From positions 1-64,000 of the forward strand of contig JAYKXP010000173.1 of NCBI GenBank assembly GCA_037176845.1: a stretch of DNA of 64,000 nucleotides. Direction: 5' to 3'. Numbering within the stretch: position 1 is the stretch's first letter; every line of letters starts with the position of its first letter. Of this stretch, positions 1 to 11,756 are shown in pieces. The translations under genes were made by a program, and so were the position numbers. Under the pieces are notes generated by a model. The model was not told where the DNA came from. It worked only from the letters and a program-made list of their open reading frames with translations, and made no database searches. The stretch comes from Paramarasmius palmivorus. Its lineage: Eukaryota; Basidiomycota; Agaricomycetes; Agaricales; Marasmiaceae.

Positions 1-177
1 TCTTGCCTTGCTCTCATTGAAACCGGTAATCAACAATCGACTACCCCTTTAGCTGCAACCGATTCTCTTTTTCTCCGGATCCATAGCATCCGGGAGCGGC
101 TTTATGCGATCAACAGTTGGTCATTTCGTACCCACCAACCGCGCTCGTATTAACCGACGACGTTGCACAATCGTATG

Positions 178-1040
178 ACCCCACGGTCCCATTAGATACT
201 CAAGACACACCGCGAGAGCATATCAGTAGAGAGTGATACCTTTTATTCTCATCAAATCAATGGGATTTGTGTGATTAGATTTCGGACGTAGTGGTGGTAA
301 CTCTTCTGGAACATAACACCTAAGATGTCGACATTGCGCTGTACACCCAAGCGTCGGCACGCAGTTTAGGTCATGTCTCCCTCAGCTGTATGGAACCCTT
401 TACACTCCGGACTTAACGCTGACCACTGATTTCCTTCGGACTGCGCGCGAGTAAGATAGCGAACAAACAATAATTGTTCCCCTTGCCTCGAAACCCGCAT
501 CTCCCTAAACGCGTTCTCATCCACGCGATCAAGACACCTCAGATTCATTCGATCCAAGCGTCCTTCTCTTGTGTACGATGACTCGAATAGCCGATAATCG
601 TCTTGCAACTCGGTCCCTTCAGATAGTCAGGCACACCACCGAGAGGCATACAATAGTATAAAGTGAGTACCTTTATCTCACCATCCACATCAATGTATGA
701 CTTTTGTGAATCATAGATCTCTCTCCGAGCGCTATGGTGGTAACTCTTTCTAGCGTACACTACACACCTAAGACTGTCGCGCCCATACCGCGGTTTCTAA
801 CCAGCTCACGGAGTTTAGGTATGGCCTCTGTCAGTTGTATGGACCCCTTTATCCCGTAACTCTGACCAGACTGAATTCTTCTTTCTTCGGACTGAGTAAG
901 AGATTAGAGCGGGAAAATAATCTTGTTTCCCAGACTCAGAGCATCCATAAACGTTCTCATACACGGTTCAGCACCTAGATCTCATGATAGGTTTTTCCTC
1001 TTGTTGCATCCGAGAAAGTTATTCATTTCAGGTCCTTCTC
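178..1040. repeat. imperfect direct repeat, two ~430-bp units
   Basis: Two adjacent stretches, about 178-600 and about 607-1040, share the same order of short matching blocks. Examples are a GAGAGxCATA block, a GGTGGTAACTCTT block followed by CACCTAAGA, a GTTTAGGT..TGT block, a TTCTTCGGACTG block, and a CATxxxxTAAACG-GTTCTCAT block. Identity is moderate, so the duplication is old. It lies at the 3' side of the gag-protease remnant and could be decayed LTR sequence, but I cannot see LTR ends (TG..CA) or a primer site. No coding potential was recognised here or in 1041-1503. Confidence 0.5.
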
Positions 1041-1503
1041 TGAGTGTAGCGAGAGTATTCCGTGTACGACTACTCAACAAGGGTCATCCAATTGATGCAA
1101 TGACCTTGAATCGTTTATTGACGGTGTATCACATTACCATCGACTCTCCTCCTCAAAACTCCTGAAACCCAGGAAAATTGCGCTCGGTAAGTTCTTTCTT
1201 TTTCTCTCATTGAAATTAAGGCATCAGATCATTCAATGTCAGCGGGGAGTTTCCTCCGTCGACGCCGAGCATCTTGTCCCTCTCTCTTGGTTCCGAAGAC
1301 GCGGTCCATGATATTGGAACCTTGCATAGGGAGTCAATTTAGGTGAGTTTCTTGCGTTTTGTGCGATCGTTCTATTGATTGAAGCTCATTTACGCATAGC
1401 TGTCGAGTTTGAATCCGCAGAATCCTCCCCCACTGCAAGAGCGTTGACACGATGGTTGTCAATGATATTTTGATCATTCTTGAGTCGAGCATGATGCCGT
1501 GTT

Positions 1504-4500
1504 TTACTCAGAAGTAGGTTCTACTATGGCATATACTACAATGTTGACGATGTCAAAATAGACCTGAGTGGACTTAATGGTCTCGTATTCAACATCCACA
1601 GTAGAGCCGTAGTTAAATTTAGCACGGCTGCCAACCGTACCCAGCTGCAGTGAATGTTGTTCAGCTAGTGGGTATACTTTGGTGTTAGTTAACCGTGCAA
1701 AGTTAGGGCTTAAGCATTCGAGCGTGCACCCTGAGTCGAACATGGTGAGTGCCCATTGGCCATTTAATTTTACGAGAGCTACTAATGGTCGTCTCTCAGC
1801 AGCACCTCCACGATTCGGGCGCTGTATTTTACGTGACGAGCGTCTAAGCTTGACATTTGTTGTTGAAGCCTCTGGCGCATTACTCGTATTGATCGCATTT
1901 AATGCATCTTCGAATCGGTACTGATCCAAATCAATTCTAGGGAATATACTGATGTCAATGTCATCTTCAATGATAATATAAGGCCCGCAGTCTTCGAGCG
2001 GGTTGTATTCCTGTTCAATTTCAATGATGTGAGTGTTTCCTCTATTCGTTCGAGGTTCCTGATCTGATTCCCCTGTATCATAGTGATATTCAGGGTCATC
2101 TATGGCGTAAAATAGTTCGCCTTCAATGTTCATTGATCCACCGTAGTCCTCATACTGTTCGAGTATGTATTCCCCTTCCGAGCTTGAAGTTTCTGAGTGC
2201 TCTTGCTGACTTTCATTATCATCAACAGATTTCTCAGGTTCAGATTTGTTTCCACTGATCTCCGCGCTATCGCTATCATCATCAGCAATGCGATACATGC
2301 TCGGCCTGCCATATTGGGGGCATTTCGGGTCAGTCTTGACATGACCGGGTTGGCCACATCCCCAGCAGAGTAATGTCTTGCTGGGTTTCTTTTCATCTTT
2401 GGTACTAGCTTTGGCGGGAGCCGGATTACTAGGACCTGCCTTGGCATTTGATGAATTAGGTGCGTGATTGTCCAGAGGGAGTCGAGAATGCGGTCGTTTA
2501 TTGATTTTGACCAGTTTATAGCGTCTATTATCAATTTTGCGTGCGGGACTATGTCCACTACGCTTTTCACTGCGTTCTCGGTGATTAGATGATGTATGTC
2601 GCATTTGTCGTTCCTGGGAGCGTCCCCGTTTACTGGACTTTGTTTCCCGCAACATGTGGTGATGCCGTTTAAGTGCATCGCGATTTTCCAAGGTGCGTAT
2701 AGCCAATATCATTTGTGGTACCTTGGAATGTTCGGGGGCCACACCGAGATCAATTAATTTGTTGACAATTCTTTCAGGTAATCCTTTTACAAACTGCTTC
2801 TTGAATGTGGTTGGTTCGGGTGGTTCCACCATGCGCCATGCCCAACGATTCAAGGTACCGTTATAGATGTCTACACCTTTGATAGGATCATACTGAATTC
2901 CTTCAAATTTAGTTGCGGCCTCATGGATAGTCGCGGCCTGAACACAGTGGTTGAATAGTCCCAATATTACGGACTTGAATATTCCATCTCAATTCTTTCT
3001 CGTGAGCTCCTGCGACGTTGTATTGTACCATGTTAATATGAACCCGGCCCTTTATCACTAGTCCGACGGCTTGGATGCGGTACAGGTCATATTTGGACCA
3101 CATAGTCGATTTACTGACATCCAATTTAGTGTTTGCATCAACCTTTCATCAAATACTTCGACATCTGGTTCGCCATTATAGGGCTGAGGTTTGCGACACT
3201 TTCAGCGCCTTCATTCCCTTGTCTATCTGGGAGTTCATGCCAACGGTTCTCTCGGATTTGCTTCAAATATTTTGCATAGATCCGTTTACGCCACTACGGT
3301 GATTATGTCACTTTAATTTTTCTTTCTCATATCGGGTTTAAGGCGACGCTTTCGCTCTTTTTGTTTCGGCCCTTGTTTCCTATCTTGGGTTCTCATGTTT
3401 GGATTTCCGTGTTTCTTCATCCGATGTGTTTGGAGATAGATACTCAGAATATTCCGGATCCTCATCATCTATTTCGGTAATCACCAGATCTATCTTCAGA
3501 TTCATTCTCCCAAGGTGTATGACGACGTTTATATGGTTACGGTTCTGGTAATGGTCCGGTAACTTTTTTAGGCTTATCTGGGTCACTGCTATCTGACCCG
3601 TACCAATCTCCAGGGTTGTTTGCCTGGTACGCCGTTATCTCTTCCTTGGAGGTTTCGTGCCTCTGAAGTCTGTTCTTTAGGTTCTCCAGAAGGTGGATTA
3701 GCAGTGTGTGCACGGTCCCACACTTGCCGCGGGGTATCTTTGCCTGTCAACAGGCACAGGATCTTCGTTGAATCCAACATTTGATCAGGTATGTCAGAAT
3801 ATCCTTTTTCTCCCTTTATTCGGCATTCCTCATCCTTTGGAATCCAACTCGTGATTTCCAAATGGCTTCCTCAGATGGAGGTGGTGGAGTTTTAATATCA
3901 TTTACTCCTGACGGTCTCGAGGGGCGGGGTGTGTTTTTTGGTACGCTCTGGCGGTTGCCGTCGTTGTTTGAATGATTGGTAAGTTATAACCATTGATGAC
4001 TTCTTGAATTATTGGTACCCTGAGTATTTTGGATACATTTCTCCTCGATACTCAGGTTCATCATCGTTCTACCTCTTCAAATCGCAGGTCTGGGCAATTT
4101 ATTTCAATGAAGAGGTGGTTAGTTCCGGAGCTTGTCTGCTTGCGAACTCCGAGAGTTTGAAAGAAGTATAGTCTCATGACTGGTGTTTCGGGAGTTGGTC
4201 TCACGCGCTTGCGGAGTTGGAGACGATATTGTAGTCGATGTATCCGTTGTAATGTCCTGAGATTCTTCAAGATCGCGTGCATTCCTTGCTAACTTGCGAT
4301 ATAAATTCATGATTTCACTGATGCCTCTTTCCCAATTTTTCGTCAAATGAGGCATCAATGTCTTCGTCCAGATTTTATGTAATCCGGTAATTCGGTACCT
4401 AGTTCTTGTTTTCCTGTTGATAAATCATCTAGGTATTGTAAATATGAATCAAATTTCTGAGAGTATATGCGCTCATCCCAGTTTAGCAGTAGTCTCGAAT

Positions 4501-4808
4501 ACTTTCTTTGTGAAGAGTTCGAAGTCTCGTCCGGATGCATCACGAACACCTTTAACAACTTTAGTAAGTCCCCGAAGTGTTTGGACTGCTTGAGCGGTTA
4601 ATTCTACTCTACGCGGGGGTATGGCTGTCCCCGGGGTTGTTTCCTGAATATTAGGTACTTCCGACGTGGCACCTGTCGGAGATATGTGCGGGTACGTGTC
4701 GTCTACAGTATCTTGATGTTGACGACGCGTTGTGACGTGGCGGGTACGCACTCCGGTAGTGTCAGGTGCATACTCTGCATCTAATGACCCAAATTGCTGA
4801 ATCCCCAC
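1504..4808 (-). mobile_element. gag-protease remnant of an LTR retroelement
   Basis: The best-preserved part is a 486-codon frame at 2964-1504. It holds a gag-like segment, then a basic Arg/Ser-rich stretch, a zinc knuckle C-x2-C-x4-H-x6-C (CWGCGQPGH, about residue 200) followed by DPKCPQYGRP, an acidic region, and near the C-terminus a retropepsin-like motif MFDSGCT. Upstream frames at 3124-2921, 3861-3589, 4358-4061 and 4808-4355 carry more gag-like sequence (for example YNGEPDVEVFDE near 3170) but are broken by stops and shifts. Such Gag plus DSG protease proteins are usual in fungal Ty3/gypsy-type elements. No reverse transcriptase, RNase H or integrase follows before the window edge at 1, so the element is truncated or a non-autonomous derivative. 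Clear LTRs were not found. Confidence 0.7.
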
Positions 4809-5256
4809 TTTTCGGTGTGGGGTCTATCTGATTGATGGGGTGTGCTCATATACTGAGTACCTCCGTCTAGTTGACCTCTAGTTAGTCCTCATAGTCCACC
4901 GTAAATGATTCACGGGTGGACATCATATGATTAATGTTCAAATGAAATTTAAATGAAATCTTTAATTGACTTTGAACTACGAGGGTTACTCAATGTTCAA
5001 AAAAGTATGAAGGCGTTGCTTAGCGACTCGGACCTCAACCATGAACACGCCGACGGATTTTATTGTCCACACGTAGGTACAAGTCAAGGTTCAAGGTAGG
5101 TAAGGTCTAAGATATCGTAAGGTCATAGCTAGTTCTTATATACGAGTGGTAAGCGAATTTACCGTTAAAAGGTTATTCATGAATATATTTGGTATAATAC
5201 GTTACATAAGAACACGCATTCATCAATGCTTACCTCGTCTTGATCCACTTGTACAG

Positions 5257-6188
5257 CGGTTCAATCGCCCATGGTGGCCTGGGTGATATATACGGCAGGG
5301 GGCTACCTCACCAAAGCGTACCCGTGGACAGAACTCTCCGGTGAACGCACGATATGTTGATATAGGTGGTGGAATGGGAATGGACATGTACGATGGATTT
5401 GTCGAAAAAGAACCCCAACTTTAAGGTTGTGCTCCAGGATCAGCCCGAGGTTCTCGTGCAGGCCAAAGAGGTGAGGCTACTTTCAAACCGGGGGATTCAA
5501 CAGCATTCATTGATTGACGCCTTCTTAATAGTATTGGTCCACCCAATATCCTCAGGCTGTTCAGGAAGGCAAGGTTCGGTTTGTGCCGATCAACTTCCTG
5601 AGAGATAATGCGGTGGAGGGATGTGATGTCTACTATGTGAGTCTTCATTTATCTTTGATCGGGACGAATGCTAATGATACCATCAGGTTAAAAGTATCTT
5701 GTGCGTCTTTATCTAGTTTCCTCAGCCTCGGCCGTTGACCCGCTATACAGACATGACTGGCCAGACGCCGAATGCCTGACAATTCTGCAAAACGTTCGCA
5801 AGGCAATGAAGCCTGGGGCAAGACTGATTATCCGTGCGTGTCGCATTTGGTAGCATTTCCTCAACCGACTAACCGCCTGCTAGATGAGATCGCCATCTCT
5901 AGCGCCGGAAGGCTTGAACAGCTCGCAGAGGAACCCGCTCCTGAGCCTCTGTTACCGAATTGGGGAGTGTCAGCTGCTAGGACGTTTGAAGCCGATATTA
6001 GAATGATGAAGATGTTCAATGCTAAGGAGAGAACTTTGGAAGAGTACACCTCGTTGTGGTAAGACCAATTCTTCAAACCTTGTTCAAGGCGCATGCTGAT
6101 GGATGATTGCGTAGCGAAAAGCGAGGGTTACAATTCAGGAAATTGTATCCAGCCGGGGAGATGGACTTGCTAGAATTCATTGCTGTCT
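5257..6188 (+). pseudogene. OMT-1: 5'-truncated O-methyltransferase copy
   Basis: Homology to the downstream OMT genes begins exactly at the acceptor of exon 5 (5257) with a degenerate RFNR start, then GGYLTKAYPW. An extra T after ATATG near 5355 breaks the frame just before the SAM-binding glycine motif, which itself reads GGGMG instead of GGGNG. Later exons are recognisable: KVVLQDQPEV near 5430, VEGCDVYY near 5630, the 14-nt micro-exon at 5687-5700, then HDWPDAECLTILQNVRKAMK near 5750. The last exons carry MFNAKERTLEEY and YPAGEMDLLEF and stop at 6186-6188. Exons 1-4 are missing and the gag remnant lies directly upstream, so insertion or rearrangement there may have removed them. A functional protein is very unlikely. 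Confidence 0.75.
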
Positions 6189-7540
6189 AAGATCCCTATC
6201 TCATTCAGGTTGTATCGACTCCATTCCCATCGTTGTATTCATAGCCTCAGAGCAACTAGATACACCGATATAGTAGTAATGGTAGTAATCACCCACCGTA
6301 CTTGGTTAATGATTAATGAAAGTTCATCTCAAAGTGCTGTCGAAACGAAGCCACAGCCATCTCTCACGCAACCAGGAAAAAGTAGAAGGAAGGGGAAACC
6401 GTGGTCCAAGAATAGTTTTATGTGAGTATCTCGAGAGGGCCTATGTACATGCTGAACCAGAGCTATGAGTATGATACACAAGAAGTCGTATGAGTAACAA
6501 GGGTCGTAACTAGGCGCCCATCCCAAGTGGGTTCGAAACGCGTGTGGAATGGAGTAATGATCTAGTCAGATCCTACATAAACCGAGTGAATGATGAGTCG
6601 CTTTTCATTCAGAAGATACGAAGGTTAATACCTACGTACCAGACGGAGAATGGAATGCCGGAAGCTTCAAGTTCTTCTCATGGAGTGCCTCGGATTCCAG
6701 GTCGGATGGCCGTTCCCAAATAAAAGGTTTGATGGGCGGAACATGAATAGTCTTGGAGAAATATCTCCAGGAAAGAAGAACCGCGACGAGTAACACTACT
6801 GTGAGAAGTGGCGTTAATGGGTGAGCGTCGGAGGTAGAGGAGATAGACATACACCACACGAATGCGAGTAAGATACCCGGTACATGTACTCCTGACAGCT
6901 GACCGTTACACCTGTGTTATAGTCCGATTTAGCAGAGTCGAAGGGCATGTTTATGAAAGAACATACCCATAATACTGGCAGTCCTCGATGTTGTCCGATG
7001 GCCAAGTCGAAAGGGAGAGAATGGCAGAGGCAATAAACGCGAATGGAGGCATAACAATGGGGATGGTGGAAGTTGAAGGTAAAGATTGAGAGGCACAAGC
7101 GACTAGTGCAGTGCTGTGGACTACGATGAGCTTAAAATGCATTTTGCCGTAACTGATGGAGATCCTCGTGGCAACCTAAACCTAGCGGAAGGCGGTATTA
7201 ACCTCGTAGCCAATGGCCTTCGCCTACAATGCTCGATTTAGCTTCCCTGCGAGTTGGATAGCGACCGTTGAACTACCTGGGGGTGTTTTGGGATTCAATC
7301 ATTGGCGAAAGGCCCACCTCGCCGCTCCTCCATTCCGGCGCTTGGCATGTGCTACTGATCCTCGAAGCGTCGGATCCCGATGCCAGTGGCGACGGGATAG
7401 AGTAAAAGCCCTCTTCCTAGTGTCAGATTTGCATTGGATAACAACGAATCTATTGGAGTTGAATAGAGACATCAAAGCGGAAGAAACGTTTGGACACCGG
7501 ATATCACCGAGAATTCTACATTCTACAAAGAAACGTCCTT
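6189..7540. other. intergenic, no confident gene
   Basis: Convergent 3' ends of OMT-1 and OMT-2 border this 1.35-kb stretch. Apart from the possible orphan exon at 6632-6850 and a short hydrophobic minus-strand frame at 7142-6951, nothing supports a gene. Plus-strand frames at 7213-7677 run antisense over the last OMT-2 exon and show no family features. Confidence 0.5.
6632..6850 (-). other. possible orphan exon with membrane anchor
   Basis: A minus-strand frame starting MSISSTSDAHP has one strong hydrophobic segment (LTPLLTVVLLVAVLLSW) followed by a soluble Lys/Pro-containing stretch, and ends near a GTACGT/GTAGGT donor-like site at about 6637. This is how the first exon of a membrane-anchored fungal enzyme, such as a P450, often looks. 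No later exon could be followed: sequence to the left runs into the 3' end of OMT-1 on the other strand. It may be a relic or chance. Confidence 0.2.
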
Positions 7541-9194
7541 TCAAATCGGCACGAACTCTACCAAGTCCGTCTCCCCAGCTTCATATATTCGCTCAAATCG
7601 CAAGTTCGCCTTATCACTACATTCAAGAGGAATTAGTTTTATTTTCACGCTTATACTTGCTGCTTCGCTTACCATAAAGTCTTGAATTCGTCGAGGGTCC
7701 TCGCTTTAGCTCCCAACAAGTTCATCATCGTCATATCCAGCTCATATGTCCGCGCTTTCGCTGCCCCCCAGTTAGGAAGCAATGGAGGTGGTGCTGAACC
7801 GGTTGTGGATGGACGCAAGACGGTATCGTGGATAATCAAACGACTACTCGGTGACATGGACTTGCGAACGTTCTGGAGGATTAACAGCGATTCGGCGTCG
7901 GGCCAGTCACGCCTGGTCCTAGTTAGTCCGACGTATATACTCCAAAATTAGAGAACACGCACAGAATTGATCGAATCTACGTTCAAATCGAGGTTAGACA
8001 CGCTACACAAAGAGAGGCGACTGCTTACGTAGTATACATCACATCCTGGAGCTGCTGGATCCTTGAAGAAATCGAAAGGGACATAAGCTATCCTTTCGGT
8101 ATGGACTGCATCGGGATGATGTTGTTGCCAGAATACCTTCGCCTGTTCGATCACTTGAGGCTGGTCTTGCAAAACGACTTTGAGGTGCGGGTGCGCACGC
8201 ATGAGGCCCATAGTTACATGTCCATTCCCACCTCCAATATCGCACACTTTTACATCAGACGGCAGGGAGCTCCATGGGTACACTGTAAGGCTTCAAGTCA
8301 TCAAATTAAGTACCATTTAAACAAGCAGATACCTTTCTGCAAGAAGCCCTTTCCGGTAATGTCCCCCCAACCAATCATTGCTCGAGGAAATCGTTCGCCT
8401 TGTTTCTTCCCTTTGTCCTGGTTCGCTATCAGATTAATATCTTCATAGTGGTCGACGAAAGTGCTGCCTACTGTTTTGTAGTAATCGAAGAACGCATGTC
8501 CCGTAGCACGCTTGAATGGGATCTCTTGCCCTTCCTGAGTAACAGACTCATGGAGGTACGCTGATGCAAGGAGGGATTCATTTGTCCTGTTGAATTTGCG
8601 TTAATATAAGGGAAAACGAGAAGAGAATCGACATACAGAAGAGACACAATATCAGATGTCGGATCACTAGAAACAAGCTTCTTGCTCAACCTGTTGTTCG
8701 CAAACACTCCCGGGGCGACTTTCCACCGTAGATGTAGCATCAGCCTTCGATGTTCCCAAGATACAAAAAATAGACACACCCTCGCGGAAAACATGACGTG
8801 TAGCCAACAGTCTCATGATCCTGCCTAACTTGTCTGCATCCTCAAAACCAGCCCGTCCCGCCAAATCACCGACAGGTATTCCTTCTGGTTCATTCGCTAG
8901 CAGGTCCGCAATTTTCGCGTTGGTGACCACAGCGAGGCACGCGGACTCATTGTGAGCAAGCGCTTTGGTCAAAAGCGTACTTCCGGGGTTGGATACGGTG
9001 TAGACGAGCTGCGCACATGCGGCCTCGATGGTCGTGATTGCTTGAATGACTTCCGGAGACAAAGATTCTGGCCCAGAGGAATCGAAAGGTGTTGAATCGA
9101 CCGAGTTGAGGGAGAGAATGGGATGGCCAGTCGAGATCAGGCTCTGGACTGCAGAGGTGATGAGTGAGGTCAAGTTCAAGAGTTGGGTGTCCAT
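7541..9194 (-). CDS. OMT-2: divergent O-methyltransferase with His-to-Arg change
   Basis: SAM-dependent O-methyltransferase of the plant COMT type. The start MDTQLLNLTSLITSAV at 9194 aligns with the starts of the other copies. The N-terminal dimerisation region reads without the first intron seen in the other copies (..GSTLLTKALAHNES..). Then come APGVFANNRLS (about 8700), DYYKTVGSTF, VYPWSSLPSDVKVCDIGGGNGHVTMG (SAM motif, 8270-8200), DFFKDPAAPGCDVYY, and a 14-nt micro-exon at 7963-7976. The next exon reads RDWPDAES where family members have HDW: the codon is CGT at 7909-7911, so the catalytic base His is Arg by one transition. C-terminal exons give LLPNWG, MNLLGAKARTLDEFKTLW and YEAGETDLVEFVPI, stop at 7541-7543. 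One intron (about 35 nt, after HVFREG) is unusually short. The frame looks complete, so the protein may be made but catalytically impaired. It is inverted relative to the array. Confidence 0.75.
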
Positions 9195-10119
9195 GGCGCG
9201 TTGAATCAACTTGATCTGAATCTGCCTCAATATAACCCCGCGATACGAAAGTTCTCCGTATAGAAGTAAGCCAGTGATAATATAACCGTATCGTCCATTA
9301 GAACACGGGAGGTAGAATTGGGTTCCTATTTATCCGAGACGGTGAGGCTGATTTCGAGCTTTACAAAGACAGCTGGACGCACCTGGGACCTAGAGTTTGA
9401 TGTACATGTAGATGCCAGGTCCCAATAGAACGGTTATACTACAAGTTCGCCGTCTGGACTCCGAATCGAAGGATCATGACTGTGATTTGATGTACGCCAG
9501 TGTCCCCCAAAGGTGAGGGTCTATGGGAGAGCCCATCTTGGACAGCGTTGTTGACTACATCCGTCATCAAGAAGCTACGTAGCAACAGGATGCGGTGACA
9601 CGAAGCGATGTATCTTGTGCAAATGCCGGAGTGGGAGTTTTTCATCTATCAAGACTTCTGACTGTTGCAGCCACCATTCTACAGATGCTCAGTAAGAGCC
9701 CAAACCGGTGAGGCCTAGTGAGGATTTGATTAGTGCTGTCACTCTCATCGCGGTCAAGTGCTACTCACCATTACTTGAACCTGTGATCCTTGCATGCCAT
9801 TTCCCTCGTTGCCTCCCCCCCTCCTGGTGTATTCGAGTGAGTCCGCTGGGACGTCGAGGGTATATTCTTGTCCGTTGTCTAGTGCATAAACAAAAGTTTT
9901 TGGTCACGGTGACGCGATCCGTGTAGATTTCCCACGATTTCGTCTTGTTTTCTAGCTATAGGAACTTGAGGAAGGGCGAAGTTACCTGTCAATCTGAGAA
10001 CGTCTTGTTCAGGTGAGGTTTATTTTTTTTGCTCCAGAACGCATACCAATTGAATATCGAATGTTTACTAGCTCTTGTATTTCACATCAAGTTTACTCTT
10101 GCACGATGCACGGAAATTT
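9195..10119. other. intergenic, nothing recognised
   Basis: Divergent spacer between OMT-2 (leftward) and the OMT-3 relic (rightward). An AT-rich TCAATATAAC block near 9227 lies about 33 nt upstream of the OMT-2 start on its strand, similar in position to the TATA-like element of the other copies. Otherwise I see nothing. Confidence 0.4.
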
Positions 10120-11322
10120 GCACCTCCTCGGTCCAGGATATTCGAGTCAATTCAATCTATGCTGCAGCATTCAACTCTATTGCTTTGGACGATCTGCCAG
10201 GGACTGCAGGCGTCTTTGAGGCAGCATGTTGTGTGGCGAGTGGCGAGACCGACTCGGAGACCGGATCTTGCTAAGGTTTACTCATTGTACGCGAACCCGC
10301 AGCTCACCTAGGATGAACAGAAGGCAGGAGGGCGTATGCATTCTTTGAGGACATATTTGGGAAGAATGACGCGAGTATTGGTCAACAGAAGTGTTTTCTG
10401 GGAAGGTGCGGACCATTTGGCAGTATCTGATATACAGCTGACCGTTTCGGGTGGTGTAGTGAGACCGGGATTTCACGCAAACAAACGCTTGAGCGTCAAA
10501 TCAACATCAAAGGCAACAACTGTTTTCATCGCTCACCTGTCAGCTGGGCAGAAGTCTTCGACATGGGCAACCTCGGCAGGGTATCCTTGGGGTGCTCAGC
10601 CCGCCGGTAGTGACGTCGGCAGTGGTCATGATATAGTGCATGGTGGACCCGCGTATGGAAAGCAGGATCGAGAAGCGGCTTTGAAGATAGTCAGGACGGT
10701 ATGTGCTCACATGATGTATCAGAGGAGCAACCATGCTAAAACTATCAGTTACAGAGGGACGAAATGTCCCAAGGCTATCGCAGAGAACTGAGCGGATTTC
10801 GTATCCTTCGATTTTGAAGGTTGCAATTTCTGCTATGTAATTGTGCTATCAGCCATCACGTATTGTATGACGAAATTGAACAGCTATCTAGCGATTATTC
10901 GGTCCCCGCTATTGATGTTAAGTGGCCAGGCACGACTGGTCGGACGAAGAATGCAAACTATCCTACGAAGCGTTTGGAAGGAGAATGAAACCACCAGGTT
11001 GCGTTATTATTCGTTAGTCTCCATTCCAATTTTCTTTCCGCCACTCACGCTATCCCATTCTCGGAAGATCCAGTACTCCGCTATCGGCTCACAGAAACCG
11101 GGCCCTGCTCCTGTACCTCTCCTGCGAACCAGCATATCCAGCTGGGACTATTTCAATGATGGAGTTCAAACTAGTGTAGTAGGCCCTCTCAAGACCAGAC
11201 GATTCTATTCAGCACCGAAACTAGTATTTGACCGGAACGCCAACTTCCATGCTTCTACTGAGCTGAAGGCAGATGCGAGAGCTGGACAAGGCTTCCCCGT
11301 GCATGCCATGCTGAGCCTTTAG
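10120..11322 (+). pseudogene. OMT-3: heavily decayed O-methyltransferase
   Basis: Fragments appear in the right order but in different frames. They are VQDI..FNSIALDDLPG..FEAACC (10130-10230), a VVRPGFHANKRLSVK block (10455-10500), GNLGRVYPWGAQPAG spread over two frames (10565-10610), HDWSDEEC followed by RRMKPPGCVIIR (10935-11015), and a PSW-like segment near 11140. The SAM glycine motif is gone. No continuous reading frame remains, so this is a dead copy. The 200 bp after it (11290-11470) resembles 22240-22420 upstream of OMT-8, which marks a duplicated unit. Confidence 0.7.
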
Positions 11323-11714
11323 TGTTGCCTCGAAAATGAAGGCAAGGGCTAAGGTCGAGATCGCGCCACTTGTGGTGGTGGGCGTATAACGGTCTACCGG
11401 CGCTCCGTTGCCACTCTTTCTATATTACCTCATGCTAGACGGATAACATTGCCCTGAGCAAGCATGGACCAAGGAACGGTTCCATTAGACATTCTTGAGT
11501 TGGAAAGGTGTGTTCACCTTAGCTATTCAGATTGTTGAAATTATAGCTTTGACAGAGTGCTATCGCTACCGTGACGGCGCACTACGGCGAGATATCGACA
11601 CTATAAACTGTTTACTGTCTGGTATTCATCTTGGCCAGTAAGGTACGCTCGTATTGCTTCTCAAAATTTCAAAAAATAACGCGCTCAGCGGGATCAGGCT
11701 CCGTAGCGCGAGTC

Positions 11715-11724
11715 GAATAAATAC
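11715..11724 (+). promoter_or_regulatory. TATA-like element of OMT-4
   Basis: GAATAAATAC lies 32 nt before the ATG. The same element recurs at nearly the same distance before other OMT copies. Confidence 0.55.
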
Positions 11725-11756
11725 TTGTGAATTCTGCTCTTGGACCTCAGACCATC

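Noticed and set aside
7213..7677. 154-codon plus-strand frame
   Set aside because: Its end overlaps the last OMT-2 exon antisense; no family feature, membrane or signal segment, or paralogue.
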